Of a stretch of 64,000 nt of DNA, positions 20,336 to 30,500 are shown piece by piece (the stretch's first letter is position 1; the number at the start of each line of letters is the position of its first letter). The notes under the pieces are model-generated. The model was not told where the DNA came from. It did not search any database and saw only the letters and a program-made list of their open reading frames with translations. The stretch covers positions 11,809,316 through 11,873,315 of the forward strand of contig JACAXG010000008.1 in assembly GCA_018881555.1 (NCBI GenBank), in the 5' to 3' direction. Made by a program: the position numbers and the translations under genes. The stretch is from Amblyornis subalaris. Its lineage: Eukaryota > Chordata > Aves > Passeriformes > Ptilonorhynchidae.

Positions 20336-22919
20336 TATCGTTAAGGGAGGGGGGAGACGACAACATGTTTTAGCAACAGTTAGTAGCGCCATGTGATGGA
20401 GTTGACACCTATTCTTGGGCAGAGGCGAAGGCAGAAAACAAATACCCCGGCGCCGCACACGGACCATTTATTTACGTGCCCAGAGAGGGGATTCTTCCTC
20501 TTTTTATTCCCCCCTCCTGGGTGCTTGGATCTGGGAAAAATTGTACCTGAGGAAAACGGGGGTGGGACCCGCAGACCCCAGGGCACGTTCCTCCAGACAG
20601 CCCTTCCTGGGGTGCCCCCGGCGGCCCCCCGAGAGCCACACTCTGTCCCGGTGAACGGAGACCTNGGGGTCGAGACCTCCCGTGCGGCATTCCCCCGCTG
20701 CCTCCCCGAGGTGCAACCCACAGCCGCAAGCAGGGAGGGCAGGAAAACTCCGTGGAAAGAAAGAAGAGGGAGAGAAGTGCTCAGTGTTCAGCCCCGCACC
20801 GGGCCGCGGCTCTCCCGGTGCCGGCGGGCAATGTGCGAGCCCCGGGGCGGGCCGGGGACGGCGGCTGCTCGCCGGCGGGGAGGGGGCTGGGAGGGCCTGC
20901 TGTGGGCGTACCGCCCCGGCCCCCCGCCCCGCCGCAGGTCGGCAACCGGCCGGCTCCGCCAGCGGCTCCCATCTGCCCGCAGGTAGGAGCCTCGGACAGC
21001 CGGTTCCGGCGAGCAGCCCCCCGCCCCGCCTCGACTTTATTTCCTTGGATGGGAGTTTTTGGGGAGGGGAAGTTCTCGCTTTCTGTCTTTTTTTTTTTTT
21101 TTTTTCCGGTGTTTTCGTCCCTCTGGTCTTGTCTCCGCTTTACTTTACTTCTTCCCCGGCCCCCCCGTCCTGCGTTACTGGCACGTATTAATGGCTCCTA
21201 ATAGGGTTATCAAGTGACACAGTTACCTCGTAACCACAAGACCCTTACTTAAACTGCATTAAGGAAAAACAAAAATTTTTTTTTTAAAAAGCGAGAGATA
21301 CTGCTCGGGGAATAAATCACGGAAAATTGAAATTTTTGCTTGTTTTTGTAAATACGCTATCCCCCATCCCGCAGAGGATTTCCGCGGGGTATGTCCCCCA
21401 CCGTGGGAATCTTCGGTCCCAGCCCCGCTCCTGACACGCTCCCGCACACGCCTTCACCTGCGCTTTGTCCGCAACTTGCCCGGTGCCCGCAGCCCCCACG
21501 GCTCGCTCGGCTGCAAATAAAGGGGAGGAAAAGCCTCAAGTAGACCCCAGCCTACCCACAAAACCGCCTTTTGTGCAAGTTCCCGAAGAAAAACGCGTGC
21601 GTGCAGAAGGGGGGTTGCACACACACACAGCTTTGTCCAGAAAACGGTATAATTTTTGTTTTCAGACGCTGCCAGGAAAGATTTCGTTTGCAGGANCTCT
21701 CTTTAATTATATTTTTTGTATTTCTTTTAAGGTTATTTCGAGAGCAGCTGTTGCAGGAGGGAGGAAAGAGGCCGATCCCACAGGTTTGATTTGTTTCTCC
21801 TCAGGCAGAACTTTGCTGGGGAGGGACCGACCTGGCATGGGGAGCGGGACTCGACTCACGCCCGGCAACGGCGCTGCCCGCGGCTGCCTGCCCTGCGAAC
21901 CGCGGGGCAGAGCCAGGCCGGGGCTTAGACTTCCGAGGAAAAAATAATTGCGTTTAATAAAGATGCTCCGTGCTCTGGGGAAGAACAATCCTCGCGACCA
22001 AAACTCGCACCCTCTTAGTGAAACCGCTTTTCTTATTGAAATCGCCTCAAATCCAGGCAGCCTCCGCTCCTGGACGCTTCTAATTTTTTTTATATATTTT
22101 TTTTCTTGCCTTCCAGTCTCAGCACCCCAAAGCAAAAGGCGGATAAAGAAGGGAACTTTGCACATACAACAGCAGAAAAAAAAAAAAAGGCGAGGGGGGT
22201 GAAAGAGCCGGCGGAGAGGAGCGGCCGTGTCCCCGATGTGCCTGGGTAATTTTAAATCATGCAAAGCCCCGTAAAGCTGCCGCACGGGACTGGGACGGGA
22301 GGACTCCCCGGCAGGCAGGTGCAAGGAGAGCGGGGCCGGGCCCTGCCGGCTTTCGGGGCAGAACAAACCCTCGCATCTTTCTTTTTCTTTTTTTTTTTTT
22401 TTTTAATGCCCAAATCTGCCAACAAAGGGACAGAGGAGATAGGATGTAGCTGCGGGGAGGGGACGCAGGGCTCTGCACGCCCTGTCTCCGGGAAATCTCT
22501 GCCTGGCCGCCCTGGGTGAAATGCAACTTTCCAAGATGGAGATTTAAATAATCACCCCGGTGACAATGGAATGAAAAAAAAAATCAAAACAACCAACCTC
22601 AGATCCAACCAAGGCCCGGCGGCCCCGCTCCCCGCGGGGCGCGGTGCGGGGAGAGCCCCGCCGCCGGGCAGGGCCGGGAAAGCCCCGCGGTGCCCCCGGG
22701 CCGGCGGGCGCTGCACCGGGCTCAGCCCGGCCGGCTGGGCGGCGGCAGCCCGGGGGGTCCGGCCGTACTGGGGACATTATTTCGTTCTTTACAAACCCTG
22801 CCGGATTTGTCCCTAGGGAAAACCGCCCCGAGCGCAGCGCTCCGGCAGCAGGACCCACACCTCGGTGCCGGCAGGGCCGCCCACGGGCCGTGCAGAGCCG
22901 CGCCGCCGCGGCCCCTTAC

Positions 22920-23272
22920 CTTGCCTTTCGCCCGTCCTCGTTTTTCTTCCAGTTCTCCGCGCGGTGCCTGGGAAGCGTCAGTTCAGCTCCGCGCGGGGCC
23001 GCTCCGCGGGCTGGGGAGNGGTCCGGCCGCGGGAGCCTCCCCGCCTGCCCGCGCCGGGAGCGGCGGCTCTGCCGCAGGCGGAGGGTGCGCGCAGCCCGGC
23101 GGAGGGGCTGCCGCCGTGCGCGCTGCTAAAAACTGGCAGCAGTTTCGAGCTGAGCCCTTTTTTTTTCCTCCCTTCCCTCCTTCCCCCCTTCCCTTCCCTT
23201 CCTCCCTCCTCCCTCCCTCTCCTTTCCTCTCTCCCTTCTTTCCCTCCCCTTCTCTCTCTCACTCTCCCGCAT
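22920..23272 (-). other. GATA2: Candidate distal non-coding first exon of GATA2 (1S type)
   Basis: A consensus donor on the minus strand, CAAG|GTAAGG, ends the candidate exon at 22920. The exon has no internal ATG on the minus strand and starts with a long purine-rich leader (the complement of 23160-23268). It lies about 7 kb upstream of the shared acceptor, similar to the 1S-to-exon-2 arrangement of mammalian GATA2, where 1S is the haematopoietic and neural first exon. The start position is inferred from a TATA-like element at 23300-23306. No transcript supports it here. Confidence 0.45.
23155..23268 (-). repeat. Pure polypyrimidine/polypurine tract
   Basis: About 110 bases are almost entirely T and C on the plus strand (mainly CCTTCC/CCCTCC units). 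The candidate distal GATA2 leader RNA would therefore start with a long purine-only stretch. Such mirror-like tracts can form triplex (H-DNA). Confidence 0.8.
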
Positions 23273-23470
23273 TCACGGATGGCACAGCGAGCCACTGTGT
23301 ATTTATGTACATAATAAGGCAGCTCGTCCCCTCCACTTCATTTGCATCATTACAATATCTGTACAAGCACATCACATTGTCTGTTGCTTGCACCTTTTGT
23401 TACGGTTGCTGTCACAGTCTACGCGACTTGACTTTCATATTTTAAATGAATTGATATTATACCAATAACA
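23273..23470 (-). promoter_or_regulatory. Candidate distal (1S) promoter of GATA2
   Basis: Reading the minus strand toward the gene, there is an inverted CCAAT box (plus-strand CCAAT at 23462-23466), a perfect octamer (ATTTGCAT at 23340-23347) and ATAAATA at 23306-23300. The octamer is about 70 bp and the TATA-like element about 30 bp upstream of the inferred start, both normal spacings. The block is A+T-rich inside a GC-rich domain. Function is inferred from motif order and position. Confidence 0.45.
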
Positions 23471-24252
23471 CGCACTCACATCCCAGGCGCTGGGAAACCG
23501 GGCTCCGGCTCGGCGGGCGCCTCAGCCCCAGCCTCTCCCGAGCCGCTCGCTTCTTCCTCGGATCCCAAGGAAGGTGGGCTGGGGGGAGCCGCTTCGTAGG
23601 ATCAATTATTCGTATAAATTATTCCTATTCGTGTTAGTTTTGCTTCCACTCTCTAGTGAAGGGAATGCTTTGGGGGTCTTGGATTTTTTTTCCATTGACC
23701 AGCCTGGCTTTTGTATAACCTCGTGTTTCTTCTCACACCTCTCCCTTCCAAATCCAGCCTTTCGGGCTATGCACCTGCACGTAAGTGAGGCAGCGGAGAA
23801 GCTGGAAGAGGCACAAGCAGATATCACGCGACGAGTCGTTGTTAGAGCTAAGAAAGAGACGGTAAAATACGTATTTCGTAGAACACTAAGAAATTGAGCC
23901 AGAACGAATGTTTTTGAAAACGTTTGCTCGCCCCAGCCCTGACTTGGGAGTCCTCACCTGGTGGGTATTTTCCTCCCGGTGCGTGTGTGTGCGGGGCTTG
24001 GGGCTTCCCTCGCCAAGCGTCCGCTGCCTGGATGGGGTGACGGGCGCCGGGGCCGCGGGGCCGCGTCGAGGAGGCTCGGGGGGCGCGGCGCGATTCTCCG
24101 GAGGGGGGTCAGGAGGGACCCCCGCCTGAGGCTGCAGAAGAACCGTTTTAACGGAGAGACAAAGGCCGGACCGTCCGGCGGGGGCCCTGCGGGAGGTGGG
24201 GGAACGAAATACGGTTCGGGAAGGGAAGGAGAAAAGTTTCGCGGCAGTGGAA

Positions 24253-24392
24253 TTATCATCATAATGGAGGTAAAAATGTGAACAGGGGAAAGGGGGGGGG
24301 GGGGATCCTATTCTGCTGGCATTTTCTGTCTGTCTTTGTGATATGGTTCGGGGGAAAAAGGGTCCTTGATATGCGGCAGATAATTCTTATCA
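24253..24392. promoter_or_regulatory. GATA-site cluster about 1.0-1.1 kb upstream of the distal leader
   Basis: Three WGATAR matches are visible: TTATCA at 24253-24258, AGATAA at 24378-24383 and TTATCA at 24387-24392. The last two form an inverted pair, AGATAAttcTTATCA, with three bases between them. Palindromic GATA sites are bound by both fingers of GATA1/2/3. The position is comparable, allowing for avian compaction, with the upstream autoregulatory elements of mouse Gata2. Confidence 0.45.
24292..24304 (+). repeat. G homopolymer of 13
   Basis: A run of thirteen G follows AGGGGAAA. It lies within the upstream GATA cluster and could impair sequencing accuracy locally. Confidence 0.8.
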
Positions 24393-24517
24393 GCCCCACG
24401 CAGCCCATTTCCAAAGTAAGTGTTTTAATTACTCCTCCTGTATTACCCTTCATCCTCTGAGAGAAGATACATCACCAGATTTATGCAGGGGAAAAATACA
24501 AAAGAATGTGGTATTAA

Positions 24518-24538
24518 AATATATACATATATATATAT
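24518..24538 (+). repeat. Short AT dinucleotide repeat
   Basis: ATATATACATATATATATAT occurs here, a microsatellite of about ten units with one C interruption. It lies just downstream of the inverted GATA pair. Confidence 0.8.
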
Positions 24539-25270
24539 CCCCTCTTTTTTCCCTTGTGCCCAGGAAGAGGGAGACGCTGTCACCAGCCGCGTCCTGGGAT
24601 CGCCCTGCACGGAACGACTCCAAAACGAGGAACTGTCGCTCAAACGCAAAAACTACGGGAAAAGTGGGGTTTGAAGGCTGGAGATTTTTCCCCAAGCGGG
24701 GACAGACGGGGGTGTGCGAGCCGGGGGCTCAGGGGGCTGAGACCGGAGGGCTGCCCAGCCGAGGCTCACCGGCTGTGCCTGCTCGCCAGCAACGCTGTCC
24801 CGGGACAGCCAGGGTCACCCCTCCACATGCCACCAGAGACACTGGGGGTCGGAGGGGCAGGGAATCAGGATTTTTCCCCTCATGCCCGCTGGAAGAGAGG
24901 GATGTTTTCCTTTGCTGTTAAGCTTTCGTACTAAAGATGTCATCTGAAAGTCTGAGAGGAAGGGGGGACNGTGCTCTGCCCTCTTCCACGGTAACAACCG
25001 TATTCTGCATATTGAAAAATATGATAGACAGTGGGGAAAGCTTCCCCCTCCCGCCAAAAAAAGAAAAAAGGGGGNAAAAAAAGAAAAAAAACCCAACCTT
25101 TTCAATATTGATTCAACAAAAAAAAAAAAGAGGGAGAGAATTTAAAAAGAGAAGAAGCAGCACCAGCAGCAAGGAGAATATAGGCTCAGCAGCTCTCCAG
25201 GTTCGCTTCCTTATTATTACTATCCAGGGGTAATTTTTCATCTCTGCTAGCTAATCTTTGTTCCTTGTGA

Positions 25271-25495
25271 AGATAATGAATAGCCCAATCCTTATCTCCT
25301 GGGCTCCTGGAGGCTGCTGGAGAATGGGGTTGAACAGGGTTGAAAATTGGTTCCAAAGTGCTGCTGAATAAATGGTGTTCCTTATCTCTCGCTTCCAGAT
25401 TATCGGAACCCTTTCAAAACTCACACAACAAATACAGCCACCGCATCTAATGCATCATTTACCAGAGCAGATCTCCGCGTTTGATCGGCAGATAG
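25271..25495. promoter_or_regulatory. GATA-site cluster about 2.0-2.2 kb upstream of the distal leader
   Basis: Four WGATAR matches lie within 225 bp: AGATAA 25271-25276, TTATCT 25292-25297, TTATCT 25382-25387 and AGATAG 25490-25495. A further partial match, GATTATCG, lies at 25398-25405. Random sequence would be expected to give about one match per 500 bp. The block is A+T-rich relative to its neighbours and looks like a compact enhancer. Confidence 0.45.
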
Positions 25496-26189
25496 GCAAA
25501 ATCTATGTATTCCTTGCTTTACTTAGTATGCATGGATGCGGGGCTGCTGTGCACGAGGGGTGCCCCCGGCCGGGTCTGGGACACCCCCGAGGCTCTTAGC
25601 ACACGCGGGTCTTCGCTGTGGATTCCGTGGAGTGACAAGAGAGTCGCCTGCCCATCCCCGATGCAGGCGAGCAGGGTGGGACAACAGCTCACCGTGCAAG
25701 GTGCTGCTGCACAGCATGCTTGGAAATTTGGGATTGCTCTGCTGAAGAACTGGTGGATTTCCGGGAAAAAGAGAAGAGCTGTGAACACCATCCTGGGCAC
25801 CCCAGGCACCTGCTCACGCTCACGCTCACTCTGCACCCACAGTCACATTGACCTGCAGCCATGGGCAGTCGCTGAGCCCTGGCTGCCTGGCAGCACCTCT
25901 GTCCCCCCCAGAAAGACACCTCCAGGCTCAGCTGTGTCCCAGTCCTGCCCCAGCCCTCAGCAGTGTCANGGTCCAGCTGGATCAATCTAGTAAACACTCC
26001 CAGTGCTCTCCCTGGCTTATTCCTCCCAAACTCTGGCCGCGGAGTCCAGCCAGTGCCCTGGGTCACTCAGGGTGCTGGGTGATCCCTTCACGTCCCAGCC
26101 ACGGCCAAAACAGGGCACTCAGGGCAACCCAAATTTGGGGAGCAATTGGTGATCCTGGGGGACAAAAATAAACCTTGCAGAAAGGGAGT

Positions 26190-26236
26190 CCTTTGCTCCT
26201 GGAGTTAGTGTGAAGTCTGTCACTTCCAACTCAGGG
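26190..26236 (+). mobile_element. Possible short CR1 relic
   Basis: GTCACTTCCAACTCAGG at 26220-26236 is identical over 17 bases to the tail of the CR1 copy at 48.2 kb. The preceding bases (CTCCTGGAGTTAGTGTGAAG) align loosely. There is no ATTCTATG tail. It may be an old truncated insertion or a chance match. Confidence 0.3.
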
Positions 26237-26247
26237 CAGTATCAGGT

Positions 26248-26348
26248 TTTCCTTCCTTTCTTTCTCTCTTCCTCTCTTTCTCTACTTCTGCCTTGATTTC
26301 TTGTTTCTTATTCTTTCTTCTCTCTTCTTGTTTTCTTTGTTTTTCCTC
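26248..26348 (+). repeat. Polypyrimidine low-complexity tract
   Basis: TTTCC/TTTC/TCTC units with few purines extend for about 100 bases. This is simple sequence with no gene signal. Confidence 0.75.
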
Positions 26349-26739
26349 CCAAAACCTATCTATATAACANTAAATGCCGCCCAGTCTGGCTGTGCAGCCC
26401 TCAGCTCCAGAACAGGAGCTTCCCCGACTCAGACCCAGGGATCCTTCAGCTCTCACCCACCTCTTCTTTCTCTGGTAGCACCTGAGCGAGCCTGTGCCCA
26501 GGTACCAAACAAGNCAACATTTTATTCTGCACCACCACAGCACATCCTGTGTCACTAGCACCACCCTGGACCCCCAGCCCAGGGGGCCAGCAAGATTCTG
26601 GGTTGGGGACAGGGCACCCACAGTCTCCTGGTCCCATCTGCCNGGCCAGCAAAGCTCACCTCTTCCCTGCCTGGAAAGAGAGAGAAACTTCCATGGGAAG
26701 TTGCAGGCAAGCAGCAGCCCCTGCCCGCGCTTGAGAGTT

Positions 26740-27240
26740 TTGCAAATGTTCAACTTGTACTAATTTTTTTATGGCTGTATTCACAGTTGTTCTNTGTAAA
26801 AAATGGACCTGTGTTAGTTTATTAATAACCTAAACATTACGTATTAAAGACCTATGAGTGACACAAGATGACAAAAAGCTGTATTTTTCCAATATACACA
26901 AGCACACATTTAATAACCTTCTATTGCATCTCAGCTAGGCCTTCTCTCTGATGGTTCCCATGGCAACTGAGATAAAAAAGCAGCCATTTTCCATATCTCT
27001 ATGAAAGTCTATTATATTGCAGGATTAGTTCATCTTCTGCTAAGGTCAAACACAAAGTCATACAACCTGAAATATTTAGAATCCATGTACATTCATTTTT
27101 TTATATGCCCTTTCATTTTCCACAAAAGACTGGGCTCCTCTGAGGTTTTATTCCCCAGAAAATGCTAAGCAAAGCAATAAAAAAATCATGATTAGCAGCT
27201 GATGAAAAGTTCAATTGTTTTTTTTTTTTTTCTTCCCTTT
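26740..27240. promoter_or_regulatory. A+T-rich putative enhancer with X-box-like palindrome and GATA site
   Basis: This is an A+T-rich block with low repeat content between GC-rich flanks. GGTTCCCATGGCAAC at 26953-26967 resembles an RFX X-box (two half sites around AT, one mismatch). It is followed directly by AGATAA at 26970-26975. The block lies about 3.7 kb upstream of the inferred distal start, near the offset of the mouse -3.9 kb element. Conservation is not tested. Confidence 0.4.
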
Positions 27241-27277
27241 TTTTTTTCCTTTTAAAAAAACCCCACTATTGTTGGGC

Positions 27278-27307
27278 AGATAGTGCCTTCCCCATTTATC
27301 TCTATCA
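27278..27307. promoter_or_regulatory. Triple GATA site about 4.0 kb upstream of the distal leader
   Basis: Three WGATAR matches occur in 30 bp: AGATAG 27278-27283, TTATCT 27296-27301 and CTATCA 27302-27307. The last two directly abut. A small CpG-rich patch begins just beyond it at about 27330. This is the densest GATA cluster in the window. Confidence 0.45.
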
Positions 27308-27329
27308 GCAGCCGTGATTGCAGCCGATA

Positions 27330-27575
27330 CCGGCCGCCTAATTGGGCTGGGAGCGATTCGCAGGCAGACGGCGGCACCTTCTGGCAGCGGCGGGTGAGGC
27401 GCGGCGGAGCCGGGGCCGCCGGGGGTGCCGGGGCCGCCCCCGCTCAGCATCTCCCGGCCGCGGACCGGCGGGGACAGAGGCAGGAGCCGGGCGAGCCCGG
27501 GGGCTCCGTGCGGTCCCCGCGGGGGTACCCCAGGGCCGCGCCCCGGGACGGCACCGCTCAACACCGCGCCGGATG
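27330..27575. other. Small CpG island upstream of GATA2
   Basis: A discrete block rich in CpG and GC-box-like text lies in otherwise A+T-rich surroundings. It contains a plus-strand donor-like GGCGGGTGAG near 27390. It could be an enhancer CpG island or the start of a non-coding transcript. No coding potential is recognised; ORFs here are compositional. Confidence 0.45.
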
Positions 27576-30500
27576 GTAAAAATTAATATAATCTCACCGC
27601 GGGCTTGCAAAACACATCAACAGCCCGCATCTGCTTCTGTCCGCGGCGATCAAACATTTTTATTTAGTAGTGCAGGTGCCCAGAGCCTTTCACCTGCAAG
27701 TTTTGGCTACTGCACGCTTGCAAAAAAAAAAAAAAAAAAAAGTGCTGTACACGTCCGAGTCACTCCTGTGAGCTCTGATCTCCAGTGTGGGAAAGCAAAG
27801 TCACTTTTCCTTTTTTATGAAGGAGTTGGCAACATAATTCAACTGGGTCTTGGTGACACCTCGAAATGCAATAAAATAAAACCTGGGCAGCCTTCAGACA
27901 GTTTGAATGGTGACAAACATGTTATCACCCCTGCCATGAGGAACTGCGGCTCACTTTTTTTCCAAGGTCACTCCTGAAAACCTGGGAAATCAGGGGAGAG
28001 GATTTGTGCATGTGGCCATTCACACTTGTGGCTTTGTTCACATTTACCTGCTGCAACATGANATTTATTCCAGCCCCTTTTAGCGTGGAAAAGTAGACAC
28101 TATGGAAATATGCGGAAATGAGGAGAAGCTCGAGAGTAGCAGAAGGATTGAAGAAATTTTTTTCCCTTCTTTTCCCCATCCCTCTGTCTCCAGGAGGCCC
28201 CATAGCAGTGTCCCGGTGGCTCCAGCCGTGGTGTTGGAGCTGCTCAGGGTGGGCCAGGTTGGCAGATTTAGCAGGGATGTTGTATCCCAGTCTATCCATG
28301 GAGATGATCTGCACCTGCTGCAGAGAGATGGAATGGGACTAGGGGACAGGAGCCAGTGTGGGCAAAGCCAAATCCCAGCCAGACTGTCCTTTCCCCCACT
28401 GCCTCGGCTATCCCAGCCTGGGTGAGGGCACAGAGGCGTTGCCAGAGGTCAGCACGTACCCAAGGGTGTTTTCATAAAGCTGTGTGCAGGTAGGTGTTGC
28501 ACAGCCATGCCNAGAGCCGTGCCCACCTCCCGAAAACAGGGAGCAGCCCCTACCCTCAGCCCCACACCTGGGAGGAGGATGCCAGGGTGGCTTCCCCAGC
28601 TGGGAACCCACTCACCCAGGGCACCTGTGCACCCATAAAAGCTCACACCTACACCTTCCCCTCCCCTTCCTTCGGGCTTTGCTTCCTTCTGCTTGTTTTG
28701 GGGCAGGGCAGATGGCTGCATTTTTAGGGCTAATACAAAGCTATGTATTTTTAAACCTTGGATCCTGGGATTTGAAGGTTTGGTTTCTTGGGGTTTTTTT
28801 AACATGGCTATATTTTTAGTCTCAATGTTTGGACTAAAGAGAAGAAGGCTGAAAGTGTGCCTTCAGCTGAATGTTTGAAGGAGGAGTTTAGAGCATCACC
28901 AAACACAGGTGTTTGGGGTTTTTTTAGGTCTTGTGGTTTCTTTTCTGCCCTGCTTCATCCTTGCCATCCTGGTCAGCAGCTGCCATGGTGGTTGCACATT
29001 GGAGGTCTGCAGCCCTGAGAAAGCCTTTAGAAATCTGGAAGTAACTGTGTCCTTCAGCTAAAAAAGGGTGTTCCCTTGCCCAGGGTGTTAGCACCCTCTT
29101 CTTGGGGTAGTGGTGTTGGTCTTTCCTCACAGCTCCAGCTTTCGTGTGCTGTCTGCTGCTCTGGTAGGTAGGGGCTGAGCTGCCCCAGCACTGGCAGTGG
29201 GAGTGTTATGGGGGGGGGCTGTGACAGGGTTCACTGTGAGCATTCCTGTCCTCCAGCAAGTGGGGATGTTTGTGTGCTGGTGTCCACGGGGGCTGCTGGG
29301 AGCTGGAGCTGTGCTGGGTGCCATGCTGACTATTGTTCAAACCCAGCAAAAATAGGAAAAAAACCAAGTCCCCTGCAAATATTTAGATATTTTCCAGTGG
29401 CCAGTTACTGCTGGCGGGAAGCCTCGAGGCATGTGGGGCTCCTGGCTTTTTCCAGGAGCAGGGTGGCTGCTCATGCCTGGGAGGAAGGGGTTCCTTCCAG
29501 CCCCAGGGGCTTGGGGGGCTGGCAGTGCCACCAANGGCGTGCTCTCTGCTCCCTTCCGTGGTGAGCCCAATGCTGTGTGGTTCATTCTGGGCCACGGTGA
29601 AACGCCCCAGTTTGGCCCCTGGTTGTTTTTCTGTCTCTCAGGGACATCTGGTACGTTGCTGTGAGTTCCCAGAAAGAGGCCCTGATGGAGGATGTCAGGG
29701 TAGAAAGAAAGGAGCTGACCTTGCTATTAAAAGGCAACAGAAATGGAAATGTTTCAGGCTGTTTCTAGCAGACGTCTCTGGGAAGAAAATCTCCTTTCTC
29801 TCTTCCATCAGGCCCTCGTGGGCAGCTTTTCTTTGCTAATTGTTCACTTGATACTACACTGGAGATGCTTAATTTATCCTTGTCCCCATTGCTGTGCCTG
29901 AAAAGATCGTGTGGTTTGAGAAGGATTTAAGTCCCACTGACCCCTCATGACTTTGTACGTTCCTGGTCTTACAGTGACACCAACAGCCCTGATGCTCTCA
30001 GATCAAAGATGTTGGTCTTGAATGGGAAGAGTTTGGGCCCAGATCCTACTTTGAGTCCTAAGCAATCCTGTTGAATCCAGCTCAGCATCCCCAGAAACAC
30101 CCCTTTAAAGAGGGAATTTCTTGCAAGGCTCTGATCCCTGCTCTGAGGAGAGTCCTGTGGAGGAAGGAAAACTTGCCATTGCATGGCTGCTCCTTGTGAT
30201 GTGGGAGAAGTGGAGTAATTACTGAGATTAGCGAGAATAAGCTTTGCTTACGGTTTGAGACGAATGAATGCTTTAAACCCTCTTGGCTTTTTGGCTGAAA
30301 TCAAATGAGGCATCAGTGTAAGATCTGTATCCTTTATCTGAGGAGTGGGAAGGCCAGCCGTTCTTGATGCGAGGTGTGAACTTGATTTAAAAGGGCTTTC
30401 CCTCAGGTTTTTTTCCCTGGTGCTGAACGATCCTGCTGGGTGATATTGTGGGGAGCAGGGGCTGCTCTGCCTGCCTGGAAGGCAAGGAGAGGAGGGAGGA

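Larger units (their letters stand above)
16761..22919. other. Interval between proximal and distal GATA2 first exons
   Basis: This interval would be intronic for distal-leader transcripts. It is a CpG-rich domain with simple repeats at 18061-18090 (CTG) and 18231-18287 (AAT), a G-run cluster at 19330-19363, and A+T-rich islands at 19.25-19.45, 20.2-20.4 and 21.2-21.4 kb that may be regulatory. In mammals an antisense RNA, GATA2-AS1, starts in this general area. I cannot define one here. Confidence 0.6.
23471..26740. other. Upstream GATA2 flank with control elements
   Basis: GC-rich patches (23.5, 24.0-24.2, 24.7 kb) alternate with A+T-rich segments. Two GATA-site clusters are annotated separately. 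From 25.5 to 26.75 kb it is ordinary mixed sequence with a polypyrimidine tract and a possible CR1 relic. No coding gene is recognised. Confidence 0.6.

Noticed and set aside
22150..22400. Poly(A)/poly(T) runs as retrocopy or SINE tails
   Set aside because: No target-site duplications, no internal RNA polymerase III boxes and no coding homology adjoin them.
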